Shown one piece after another: positions 19,728 to 27,980 of a stretch of 64,000 nt of DNA. Each line of letters begins with the position of its first letter. Position 1 is the stretch's first letter. This stretch comes from Streptococcus sp. LPB0220 (GTDB taxonomy: Bacteria; Bacillota; Bacilli; Lactobacillales; Streptococcaceae): the NCBI RefSeq assembly GCF_008727815.1, contig NZ_CP044230.1, positions 1,782,001 through 1,846,000 on the forward strand. Reading direction: 5' to 3'. A program made the position numbers and the translations under genes. The notes beneath the pieces are model-generated. The model searched no databases. It had not been told where the DNA came from and was given only the letters and a program-made list of their open reading frames with translations.

Positions 19728-19863
19728 ACAATCTAACCTTTTCCCTTTCAAAGGGTGTAAATTATCTGGTTCCATTATACCACAGATCAAGCCAGTCAAA
19801 ACCACCCATGAAAACAGGTGCCTTCCTCTTAGGCTGAAGGTTGCTACTGATGGCCAAGGGAAC

Positions 19864-20442
19864 TTATGAATATAAGCCCTTTTCTACACTTTCCTGAACC
19901 AACTCTTCCGTCAGTTTCCATAATTCTTCCGATTCACTTTTTATAAATTTTTTCTTTTCTAATACCATCTCTGAACGGATATGATCAGGATTATAATTGA
20001 CTTCTGATACTTCCAAGTGATTGATCAGTGGTACCAATGCGTCAATCACTCTTGCATATCTTGCCTCAGGACTCTGGCCTTTTTCAAACTCCAACCACGA
20101 ATTTTTCATATTCACATATGTTGCTTCTGGAAGGAGGCTCATTGTTTTTTCTATAGATGCTAACTCTCTATCATGAGCATGAAGCTTTTTTTCATCATCA
20201 AACACCCAAGTATCTCCGGCATAAATCTCACCTAAATCATGAATCAGTAACAGAAACATGACCTTTTCCATATTCAATTTTTCAGGATAATAATCTTGCA
20301 GAACCATCGCAGCGATCGCACCCTGCCAAGAATGCTCGGCACTATTTTCAAACCGTCCATCAAGGGTTCTATTAAACCTTGTTACTGACTTTAATTTCTC
20401 GATTTCTTTAATAAAATCAACTGTCTGATTCAAATCACTCAT
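19864..20442 (-). CDS. HD-domain protein (YfbR/5'-deoxynucleotidase-like)
   Basis: 192 residues from ATG 20442 (RBS TAGGGAGGTTGGAGTCGCC); an upstream Met at 20502 is less likely. HD-superfamily metal ligands are visible: NSAEHSW, then LLLIHDLGEIYAGDT (HD pair), and a later Asp in VIDALVPLINH. Such proteins remove phosphate from nucleotides. It is isolated, with the acquired island directly upstream. It is more AT-rich than the HAD gene. Substrate unproven. Confidence 0.75.
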   Translation of the reverse strand: MSDLNQTVDFIKEIEKLKSVTRFNRTLDGRFENSAEHSWQGAIAAMVLQDYYPEKLNMEKVMFLLLIHDLGEIYAGDTWVFDDEKKLHAHDRELASIEKTMSLLPEATYVNMKNSWLEFEKGQSPEARYARVIDALVPLINHLEVSEVNYNPDHIRSEMVLEKKKFIKSESEELWKLTEELVQESVEKGLYS

Positions 20443-20534
20443 GGCGACTCCAACCTCCCTATTCGAAATTACGACTATCATACCAAAAATCAGGTTTTCC
20501 ATAAATGAATTCCCGTATTTGCAAAAAGAAAATG

Positions 20535-20608
20535 TCCCTCCTTTTCCAAGTTCTTCCTTTTTTCTAACAAGAGCAAGAAAAAAGCTAACCGATCCTGACC
20601 GGTTAGCT
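20535..20608. repeat. Left flank repeat of the acquired island
   Basis: The stretch from the C/T-rich CTCCTTTTCC through TTTTTCTAACAAGA to AAAAAAGCTAACCGATCCT matches 27148-27234 in the same orientation with a few substitutions and one short gap. It brackets the left end of the AT-rich six-gene operon. Confidence 0.65.
20578..20608 (-). terminator. Terminator of the methyltransferase-ABC importer operon
   Basis: GCTAACCG / CGGTTAGC stem followed on the minus strand by TTTTTTC. A second hairpin (AGCTCCA / TGGAGCT, 20617-20639) lies just before it. Confidence 0.8.
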
Positions 20609-20701
20609 CAGAAGGAAGCTCCATTTTGACAGTGGAGCTTACTAAAATAGGAATCGTTTTTGGCAACACAAACCAGTTTAGGATTATTCACTGCTCGTTC
20701 T

Positions 20702-22111
20702 TCAAATTAAAGTCTCTATCAATTGACCCTCTTTTAAAGCAACGACGGTTGAACAAATCGCTTCAATTAACGACTGATTATGACTAATAAAGACTATCGT
20801 CATATTTGTTTCCTCTTGAACTTTTTGCAAAACTTGTATCACTTTTTCCTGATTCGCATCATCTAGCGAACTCGTTATTTCATCACAAATCAAGCACTCT
20901 GGTTGTGCGAATATTGCCCTTGCAATGGCACACCTTTGACATTGCCCTCCGGATAATTGATGAGGATATTTTTCTAACCAATCCAATTCTAACTCGAGAT
21001 TTGTAAATAATTCCTGTATCATTCGAATCCGTTCTGAACGATCCTTTATTTTTCGAATAAATCTTAATGGTTCTTCTAAGCTTTTCAATATCGTTTGATT
21101 CGGATTAAAAGATAATAAACTATTTTGGAATAAATATTGAACTCTTCGATAATAGCTTTGTTTTTCTTGAGCCAATACTTCTCTTAATTCTTTTCCTTCA
21201 ATCAGAATATGGCCTTCATATGGAATAAAGCCAGATAAAATCCTTGCAAGAGTTGTTTTCCCAGCTCCTGAATGTCCGATGATTCCTGTTACTTCATATT
21301 TTGGAATATCAACTGTAAGATTTTTAAGAATCACATTCTCATCTTTATAATGGCTTGTTACATGTTTCAATTGGAAAAATGTTTCTTTTTTCTCATTCGA
21401 TAATCGATTAAAATTGAATTTCTTATGAGAATCTTCCTTCTGTGCGACTAATTCCCCCTCTTCTAAAGTCAACACTTTTGTACAAAAATTATACGCTAAC
21501 TCTCGTTGATGAGTCACCATAATCGTTGCTGTACGATATTGCTTTGCAAGATGAACAATTAATTGCATCATTTCCATTTGCAATGGAACGTCTAAAGCAC
21601 TAAAGGGTTCATCCGCAATGATTAATTTCGGATGATTGATAAACGCCATTGCAATCATTACTCTTTGCAACATTCCTCCAGATAATTCATGAGGATATAA
21701 TTGTAATACTTTTTCTTCTAATTGAACCATTTTCAGTGCTTCAATTATTTTTTGAGGATTGGCTTCTAGCATTATTTCTTCCAACTGTTGTCCAATTGTA
21801 AATAAGGGATCTATGCTATGTTGTCCATTTTGAAAAATGATGCCAATATCTTGTCGTAAATATTCTCTTCTCTTTTTACTAGATAAGGTCAACCAGTTTT
21901 CTTCTAAAAACTTCATTTCACTCGCATTCATCATGACCTTTTGATGAATATTCCCAAGTAAACATTCTAAAAAAGTCGATTTTCCAATACCGGACTCGCC
22001 AATTATCCCGATGACTTCTCCTTCTTTAATAGAAAAGTCTAAATTTTTGAGAATTACTTCCTGTCCGTATGAGGCGTTTAATTGTTTGACTTCAAAAATA
22101 GTCTTTTCCAT
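20702..22111 (-). CDS. Fused double-domain ABC ATPase (NikDE/DppDF-type)
   Basis: 469 residues carrying two complete ATPase domains in one chain. Domain 1 has Walker A GESGIGKS (38-45), signature LSGGMLQRV and IIADEPFSALD. Domain 2 has Walker A GHSGAGKTT (about 280), signature LSGGQCQRC and LICDEITSSLD. This is the DppD-DppF or NikD-NikE pair fused, as in YejF/GsiA. It energises uptake through the two permeases upstream. ATG overlaps the receptor stop (TAATG). Codons are strongly AT-rich compared with neighbours. Last gene of the six-gene operon. Confidence 0.87.
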   Translation of the reverse strand: MEKTIFEVKQLNASYGQEVILKNLDFSIKEGEVIGIIGESGIGKSTFLECLLGNIHQKVMMNASEMKFLEENWLTLSSKKRREYLRQDIGIIFQNGQHSIDPLFTIGQQLEEIMLEANPQKIIEALKMVQLEEKVLQLYPHELSGGMLQRVMIAMAFINHPKLIIADEPFSALDVPLQMEMMQLIVHLAKQYRTATIMVTHQRELAYNFCTKVLTLEEGELVAQKEDSHKKFNFNRLSNEKKETFFQLKHVTSHYKDENVILKNLTVDIPKYEVTGIIGHSGAGKTTLARILSGFIPYEGHILIEGKELREVLAQEKQSYYRRVQYLFQNSLLSFNPNQTILKSLEEPLRFIRKIKDRSERIRMIQELFTNLELELDWLEKYPHQLSGGQCQRCAIARAIFAQPECLICDEITSSLDDANQEKVIQVLQKVQEETNMTIVFISHNQSLIEAICSTVVALKEGQLIETLI

Positions 22112-23625
22112 TAGTCTTTTACCAATTTATTCGTAACTTGATAGATATCAGACGGAGATAGTTCAAAATGATGAATAGAATTGTTCATTGCTGCATGTAA
22201 GTTGACAAATCCAATGTAATAAACAACTGCTTCGTCTTTCGCATAGTCTTGAATTTTTGCTACTTCACTAGGTAGTTTATCCGCATCTTCTTCATGAGCT
22301 AAGGCAGAAATTTTTTCATCTAACCATTGATCTGAATTTTTCACATAATTCAATGCCCCATCACTCGATAAAGCTGCATTTAGGAAGTAATAAGGATCTC
22401 CCGTTGCCAATGTTAATGAGGAAGCTAATGCAATGTCATAATCTAATTGATTAAATCCATCGACAGTTTCTTGAATATCAATTTTCAAATCAATCCCTAC
22501 TTTTTTCAATTGTTGTTGCAAAGCTGTAGCAATTTTTTCATTGGCTAATCTCTTATATGTTTTTAGAACAATTTGTAATGGTTCATTTTGTGCATTAACT
22601 AGAATACCATCTGCATTTTTCGTTTTATAGCCGGCTTCTTCTAATAATTTTTTCGTCATTTCTGGTTGGTATTGTTTATTAGCAAAAGTACCACTTGAAT
22701 AAATACTTGAATCTAAAAAGGCACCATCTGCAGGAGTTACATGACCTTTTAAGAAATCTTGTGTCAATTCTTTTTTATCAATCGCATATAAAATAGCTTG
22801 ACGAACTTTTTTATCTTGCAATCTTGCTTTATTCAATTCTAAATGATAGGTTCTTGTACTTGATTGATTATACACTTGTACGGAAGAATCTTTCTTTAAT
22901 GAATCCGCTACATCATCATTTAAATCTACTCCACCATCTACTTCTTTTGATTTAATCGCTAATTCCAATGTTTTTTGATCCGGAATTAATTGATAATGAA
23001 CTTCCTTAATGGAAGCATTGCCACCCCAATAATGAGTCGAAGCCGTTAATGAAATGGAATCATTTGGTTTAAATTCTTTCACCTCATAAGGGCCTGTTCC
23101 TACAATTTTATCCTTGCTTGTTACATCTACAATGGCCGTTTTTGAATCCACTAATTCATGAATAAATTGAGGACTTGGTTTTTCAGTATGAACTGTAAAA
23201 GTTTGTGAATTATTCGCTGTATAAGTAGCTGTTTTAAAAATTTCACCTTCCTTATGATTTTCTCCTACTCTTTTCAGGCTAGCAATGACTGCATCACTAT
23301 TAACAGGATTTCCATTTGAAAATTTTACATTTTCTTTTAAATGAATTTCCCATGTTTGATCATCAATCTTCTTATAAGAGGATGCTAACCAAGGTTCTAC
23401 ATGAAAGTCATTTGTTAAACGAAATAAGGTTTCGCCAATCCCAAAACGAATGGTAAACCAGCCTTCCCAATCTTTTGCTGGATCAATCCCTGCTGTAAAT
23501 TGAGGATCCCCAATTTTCAAAATTGAATTTTGGCTACCTTTTTGTTGTTGAGATGTTGGATGTACAGGTGCGCATCCAACTAATACTGCTGCTGCAATGA
23601 TGCATAACAAATTTTTTAATTTCAT
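22111..23625 (-). CDS. Nickel/peptide-type ABC substrate-binding lipoprotein
   Basis: 504 residues from ATG 23625 (RBS AAGAGAGGAAAAT; overlaps the permease stop as ATGA). The lipoprotein signal peptide MKLKNLLCIIAAAVLVGC ends in lipobox LVGC. The mature protein is an SBP_bac_5 family receptor. ENVKFSNGNPVNSDAV, VGTGPYEVKEF and QLIPDQKTLELAI resemble NikA/CntA-type metal-chelate receptors more than long oligopeptide receptors. It delivers a metal complex, metallophore or small peptide to the permease pair; nickel is the best guess from similarity, unproven. Confidence 0.82.
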   Translation of the reverse strand: MKLKNLLCIIAAAVLVGCAPVHPTSQQQKGSQNSILKIGDPQFTAGIDPAKDWEGWFTIRFGIGETLFRLTNDFHVEPWLASSYKKIDDQTWEIHLKENVKFSNGNPVNSDAVIASLKRVGENHKEGEIFKTATYTANNSQTFTVHTEKPSPQFIHELVDSKTAIVDVTSKDKIVGTGPYEVKEFKPNDSISLTASTHYWGGNASIKEVHYQLIPDQKTLELAIKSKEVDGGVDLNDDVADSLKKDSSVQVYNQSSTRTYHLELNKARLQDKKVRQAILYAIDKKELTQDFLKGHVTPADGAFLDSSIYSSGTFANKQYQPEMTKKLLEEAGYKTKNADGILVNAQNEPLQIVLKTYKRLANEKIATALQQQLKKVGIDLKIDIQETVDGFNQLDYDIALASSLTLATGDPYYFLNAALSSDGALNYVKNSDQWLDEKISALAHEEDADKLPSEVAKIQDYAKDEAVVYYIGFVNLHAAMNNSIHHFELSPSDIYQVTNKLVKD

Positions 23626-24410
23626 ATTTTCCTCTCTTTCGTCTGTTGAATCCAATGATGAATTCCGTTAAACATAATAATCGTTAGCGTAATCGCAAGT
23701 CCTGGAGCAATCATTAACCATGGCGCTTGTTCAAACGATAATCTTCCCTCATTTAACATAGCTCCCCATTCTGGTTGAGGGACTTTCACTCCTATTCCTA
23801 AAAAAGATAAGGTTGCTAAACTTAAGATCGTACTTGAAATATTGACGATCATATACGTCACTAATGGTCGTTGAATATTTTTTAAAATCGTCATCAGCCG
23901 ATACCACAATGGAGCTCCTTGCATATACATCACTGTGACATATTCTCGAACTTTAATTTTACGAATTTCTCCTCTTGTTAATTTGGCATAATAAGGTAAA
24001 TAACTAATGACAAGAGCAATGATCCCATTTCTTAACCCTCCACCTAATACTCCAGCTACCGTAATAGCTATGAGTAAACTAGGAATGGCTAACAAAATAT
24101 CAATGATACTCGTTATGATTCTATCAATCCGCTCACCAAATATCCCTGCTAATCCTCCTAAAAGAATTCCTCCTAAATAAGATAAACCAACAATGAAGAG
24201 AGAAGCTCCAATCGAATATCTAGCTCCTACAATCACTCGAATAAAAATATCTCGACCAAAATCATCCGTACCAAACCAATGACTAGCATTTGGTGGACTT
24301 AACACAGCATTGGCATTCATCGTCTCATAGTTTAAAAATAATGTACTCCATAATAGTAATACAAATACTAAAACAATCATGCCAATTTTCCATTTTCTCT
24401 TATTTGTCAT
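23622..24410 (-). CDS. ABC importer permease (NikC/DppC/OppC family)
   Basis: 262 residues with about six transmembrane helices. An N-terminal LSPPNASHWFGTDDFGRDIF is the hallmark DppC/NikC segment, and the EAA loop is around MYMQGAPLWYRLMTILKNI. It pairs with the next permease to form the channel. It overlaps the genes on both sides by 4 bp (ATGA), indicating tight coupling. Confidence 0.87.
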   Translation of the reverse strand: MTNKRKWKIGMIVLVFVLLLWSTLFLNYETMNANAVLSPPNASHWFGTDDFGRDIFIRVIVGARYSIGASLFIVGLSYLGGILLGGLAGIFGERIDRIITSIIDILLAIPSLLIAITVAGVLGGGLRNGIIALVISYLPYYAKLTRGEIRKIKVREYVTVMYMQGAPLWYRLMTILKNIQRPLVTYMIVNISSTILSLATLSFLGIGVKVPQPEWGAMLNEGRLSFEQAPWLMIAPGLAITLTIIMFNGIHHWIQQTKERKI

Positions 24411-25342
24411 GACAAGTCACCGCCTTTAATACGGGTATCTGTCCTATTTTGTATTCCGTCAGAAATTTGAGTGAGCACTAAATATAAAAAGCTAATAGAA
24501 ACTACAATCATTTGTACGAGTGGATAGTCTCTCGAACGAATACTATCCATTAATAACTTCCCAATTCCTGGCCAATAAAAAATGGTTTCTACTACAACGA
24601 CACCCGCCATTAAAGAACCAAACGATAATAAGATAATGGTCACCATCGTAGGCAATATATTTTTCAATAAATGTCGTTGAAAGATTTTTGACTCTTCTAT
24701 TCCACGGTAATAAAGCACTTTAACATATTCCTGTTGTAATTCTTGTTCTAACAAGACCGAAAATTGTTGAATAAATTTTGCACTCATTGGAATAACAAGC
24801 GTCATAACCGGTAATATTAAACCACTCCCCCCTTGTTTAGCTAGTAAAGGAACCCATCTTAATTGAACGCTAAATACATACATTAAGAAATAACCAATCA
24901 CGAAAGACGGTAATGACATGTTGAAAAATAGAATCAATTGAAAGAGTGACTTTACAATCCGATTGTGACATCGTACAAAAAATATAGACAAGGGGATGGA
25001 AATTCCTAGTGAAACCATTAATGTTATCACTGCCAATTGAACCGTATTCATAACGGCTGGAATCATTAAATTCTTAGTCGGGATATCTGATATTAAGCTC
25101 TTTCCAAAATCTCCTTGAAGAAATTTAAGGAGCCAATTTCCATATTGTACAAGTAAGGGTTGATTCAGCCCCATTTCCTCACGCATGAGTGCAAGAGCTT
25201 CTGTAGAGACACGACCCGTTCCAACTGACATTTTGACAGAAGCAGGATCACTAGGAGCTATATGAATGAGTAAAAATACAAAAAATGAAATGGCAACAAA
25301 AAGTATAAATATGGTTAAAATTCTTTTCATTACTTTAAACAA
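24407..25342 (-). CDS. ABC importer permease (NikB/DppB/OppB family)
   Basis: 311 residues. It starts with RILTIFILFVAISFFVFLLIHIAPSDPA-type sequence, the usual first helix and PxDP motif of OppB/NikB permeases; the EAA-like loop is around VKVLYYRGIEESKIFQRHLL. The start is TTG at 25342 with AAGGAG 9 bp upstream, or ATG at 25330 without a close RBS; TTG is preferred. Second partner of the transmembrane channel. Confidence 0.85.
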   Translation of the reverse strand: MFKVMKRILTIFILFVAISFFVFLLIHIAPSDPASVKMSVGTGRVSTEALALMREEMGLNQPLLVQYGNWLLKFLQGDFGKSLISDIPTKNLMIPAVMNTVQLAVITLMVSLGISIPLSIFFVRCHNRIVKSLFQLILFFNMSLPSFVIGYFLMYVFSVQLRWVPLLAKQGGSGLILPVMTLVIPMSAKFIQQFSVLLEQELQQEYVKVLYYRGIEESKIFQRHLLKNILPTMVTIILLSFGSLMAGVVVVETIFYWPGIGKLLMDSIRSRDYPLVQMIVVSISFLYLVLTQISDGIQNRTDTRIKGGDLS

Positions 25343-25355
25343 TTACTTCCACTCC

Positions 25356-26090
25356 TTACTTTTTAGCACATAGTAAGAATAAAGGTGTTGGATTATAAAA
25401 CTCATCTTTTTCTAGATAAATCCTTTGGCTAATAGATCGATCAATTTGCAGAGAGTCAACTTCTTGATTTAATAAATATTGTACATCCCATTGAGGTCGT
25501 ACTTCACTAGAAATGGATAAACTTCTTTGAATCCGTTCGCACTCTGTTAAAGTATCTTGACTTAAATGATGATGAGCATGATGCTGTGGTAAATGACTCG
25601 TATCCGTCATACTAGAAGCACCATAATTTCCATCAATATTAATAAGTAACCCACCTTTTTTTAATACTCGAAGCCATTCACGATAAGCTTTCGGAACATC
25701 TGGTAATGTCCAAGTAACATTTCTTGCAATCACTATATCAAAGCTTGCATCCGCAAATGCTAGATTTTGAGCATCCATAGTTAAAAACTGTGCATCGAAC
25801 TTTTCCTGTTTAGCAAAAACAGTAGCTAAATGGATCATTTCCTTTGTTAAATCAATTCCGATTACTTCATGTCCCATCTGACTTAAAATTCCTGTAAAGA
25901 ATCCTGTTCCACAACCAATATCTAAAATTTTTAACAGTTTCTTTTGTGGTAAATATTTTTCAAATTCTGTAATCCATCTATCTTTTAAGGGACTATGAAA
26001 CTCTCTTGTTCGTTGTTCTAAAAAAGAAGAACTTCGATTTGTCCAATAATGTTCAACTCGTTCATGCATGGTTTGTTCCATAGCCTTCAC
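25356..26090 (-). CDS. Class I SAM-dependent methyltransferase 2
   Basis: 244 residues, Rossmann methyltransferase (Methyltransf_11/25 type). Motif I is LDIGCGTGFFTGIL, then acidic IGIDLT and a post-motif region MDAQNLAFADASFDIVIARN. It starts at GTG 26090 (AGGGGG RBS) or ATG 26081; the GTG overlaps the stop of methyltransferase 1. It is a paralogue of the previous gene and shares its NxTW and RPQWDV(I)DY(L)-like motifs. Co-transcribed with a metal/peptide importer, so it may modify the transported ligand; the substrate is unknown. Confidence 0.8.
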   Translation of the reverse strand: MKAMEQTMHERVEHYWTNRSSSFLEQRTREFHSPLKDRWITEFEKYLPQKKLLKILDIGCGTGFFTGILSQMGHEVIGIDLTKEMIHLATVFAKQEKFDAQFLTMDAQNLAFADASFDIVIARNVTWTLPDVPKAYREWLRVLKKGGLLINIDGNYGASSMTDTSHLPQHHAHHHLSQDTLTECERIQRSLSISSEVRPQWDVQYLLNQEVDSLQIDRSISQRIYLEKDEFYNPTPLFLLCAKK

Positions 26091-26863
26091 TTATCCCCCT
26101 TTACGATTTTGATACAAAACATTGGTGTTGCTCCGTAATTTAATTGTTCTTCATAATCCCACACTAAATCCCCAAAATTTTCTTCCGTTTCTACTGAAAT
26201 CCCTTCCAGTGAAGAAAAATAGTCTATATCCCATTGCGGTCTTTGTTGATAGGTCAAAGGTAATTGCTGAACAATCCAATCCATTTTTTCCTCATCAATC
26301 CCTTCACCTTGCCAATAATCTTCTAACTTCTCTTCAACAGCTTTTTGGCGTTTTTTTTCAAATTCTTTTTCTAATGATTCATTTTGAAGAAACGCATACC
26401 AGTTTGCGTCAAAAATCAATAAGGTTCCATTTGGTTTCAAGACTTTTAACCACTCTGAATAAGCTTGTTGTGGTTTTTCTAGATTCCAAGTTAAATTTCG
26501 ACTAACAATGATATCAAAACTTTCTGGTTTAAAATCTAAATTTTGGGCATCCATTTTCATGAGTTGGATGCTTGAATGGCCTTTGCCATATTTTTGAATA
26601 TTCTCTTTGGCAACTTCTAGCATGTTATTGGAAACATCAATACCAGTTATAGTTGTATAACCTAATTCTTCTAAAATAATTGTGAAAAACCCAGGGCCTG
26701 TTCCTATATCTAACACTTTAATATTTTGGTTAGCTGGTAACAATCGTTGCAATTGTTGTTTCCAACTTTCTCTTTGAGTTCCTTCTAATTCTTTTTCATT
26801 CACTTTAGAATAGCCTGTGTACCGATGATTCCAATAGTTTTGTATTTCTTCTAACAGGTTCAC
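26087..26863 (-). CDS. Class I SAM-dependent methyltransferase 1
   Basis: 258 residues. It starts with GTG at 26863 after AAAGGGAGTAACAAAT. The SAM site is LDIGTGPGFFTIIL, then ITGIDVS and MDAQNLDFKPESFDIIVSRNLTW. The middle carries an insert that includes EKRQKAVEEKLEDYW. The first gene of the operon, with a 378-bp upstream region that should hold its promoter. Similarity to the downstream methyltransferase points to a duplication. Possible roles are metallophore or peptide methylation; none proven. Confidence 0.8.
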   Translation of the reverse strand: MNLLEEIQNYWNHRYTGYSKVNEKELEGTQRESWKQQLQRLLPANQNIKVLDIGTGPGFFTIILEELGYTTITGIDVSNNMLEVAKENIQKYGKGHSSIQLMKMDAQNLDFKPESFDIIVSRNLTWNLEKPQQAYSEWLKVLKPNGTLLIFDANWYAFLQNESLEKEFEKKRQKAVEEKLEDYWQGEGIDEEKMDWIVQQLPLTYQQRPQWDIDYFSSLEGISVETEENFGDLVWDYEEQLNYGATPMFCIKIVKGDK

Positions 26864-26932
26864 ATTTGTTACTCCCTTTTCAACTCGCTTATTTAATTTC
26901 TGTTACAAGTTTACCAAAGAATGCTTGAATTA

Positions 26933-26990
26933 ATGTTAACAAATCATCACATCGAAAATGATTTTTTTAAGGAAACATATGTTAACAAAA
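26933..26990. promoter_or_regulatory. Duplicated ATGTTAACAAA motif in the island promoter region
   Basis: ATGTTAACAAA occurs at 26933-26943 and again at 26979-26989, 46 bp apart in direct orientation, each centred on palindromic GTTAAC. They precede the methyltransferase operon by 70-125 bp. This could be the operator of a metal-responsive regulator. It resembles but does not match the AdcR consensus TTAACnnGTTAA. The rest of 26991-27140 shows no ORF. Confidence 0.35.
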
Positions 26991-27147
26991 AGAATTCCAG
27001 ATGACATCCGAAATTCTTCCCCCAAAATTCATAGCTTGATGCAATTTAAGAATCTGTTGCAATTAGTTGGATTATAACCTTTCACCCTTCACCTTAGAAA
27101 TGAATCCAATCTTTCATCCTTTCTTTTATTTTATCCTATTTAAGGGA

Positions 27148-27234
27148 AATCCCCTCCTTTTTGGAATACTTCCATTTTTCTAACAAGACTACAAGGGCAA
27201 TTAAAAAAGCTAACCGATCCTTACCGCTTAGCTT
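27148..27234. repeat. Right flank repeat of the acquired island
   Basis: It matches 20535-20608 in direct orientation: CTCCTTTTT, CTTCC-TTTTTCTAACAAGA and AAAAAAGCTAACCGATCCT are shared; one extra CTACAAGGGCAATT-type insertion separates blocks. It includes the terminator of the DUF554 gene. Confidence 0.65.
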
Positions 27235-27243
27235 CTATTTTTT
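27203..27243 (-). terminator. Terminator of the DUF554 gene
   Basis: GCTAAxCGG ... CCGATxxTTAGC-type hairpin with TTTTTTAATT on the minus strand, directly after the DUF554 stop codon at 27242-27244. Confidence 0.65.
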
Positions 27244-27957
27244 AACCAACAAAAGCCCAAATAATGGCAATCAGCACTGCAGGCAGGAGATTAGCGACCT
27301 TGATTCGTTTGCCCCAGATGAGGTTGATCCCTACACAGAGAATGAGGCTGGAGCCAACTAGTGACAGATTCGAAAGGGCTTGTGGGGTCATGATTGGTGC
27401 GATCAAATGGGCCAAAAGCGTAATCGCCCCCTGAAAGATCACAAGTGGAACCACCGCAAAGATGGCACCCTTTCCTTTTGAAACGGTCAAGACCAGAACG
27501 ATGACCATATCCAGAATAGCCTTGGCCAACAAGGTCGAAGTGTCGCCTGTCAAGCCATCCTGGACAGCTCCGACTACCGCCATAGCCCCGATACAAATGG
27601 TCAAGGCCGTCGTCATAAAGGCATCGACAAAGCTGGTATCACCTTGGTTGCCCGTCTTTTCCTTCAGCCAGCTTCCCAGGCGCTCAAAACCCCCTCAATC
27701 TTCAAGAGTTCCCCGATAATGGTCCCGATTACTAGACTCAGAATCAACATCATACTGCCGTGACTTTCCACATGACTTCCATGCACCACCAGCATCTTTT
27801 CCAAGGTCCCTGCAATGCCCAAGACAAAAACAGCAACTCCTGTCACTTTCAGAAGGGTCTCATGAAAATCTTCTGATAAACGTTGACCGATGAGCAGTCC
27901 TAAAAGCCCACCAAATACAACTCCTAAGGCATTATAAAAGGTCCCTAAACCGATCAT
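27242..27957 (-). pseudogene. DUF554 family membrane protein, frameshifted
   Basis: Two adjacent frames together match one DUF554 protein of about 237 residues. The N-terminal part (27957 down to about 27690) covers MIGLGTFYNALGVVFGGLLG to LLKIEG and then ends early in VLSAWEAG-stop. The C-terminal part continues in another frame (FERLGSWLKEKTGNQG onward) to AIIWAFVG. The switch lies at a run of five C (27690-27694, G on the coding strand). Six would restore the frame (IEGGFERLGSW). A real one-base loss, slippage or a sequencing error are all possible. DUF554 proteins are multi-pass membrane proteins of unknown function. Confidence 0.8.
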
Positions 27958-27980
27958 TTACAAACTCCTTCGTTCATTTT

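Noticed and set aside
26122..26505. 127-codon plus-strand ORF inside methyltransferase 1 and 2
   Set aside because: Runs across two conserved methyltransferase genes and has no RBS; a shadow frame.
27242..27616. Separate 124-residue gene next to the 97-residue DUF554 N-terminal ORF
   Set aside because: The two frames are adjacent parts of one DUF554 protein, split by a one-base change.
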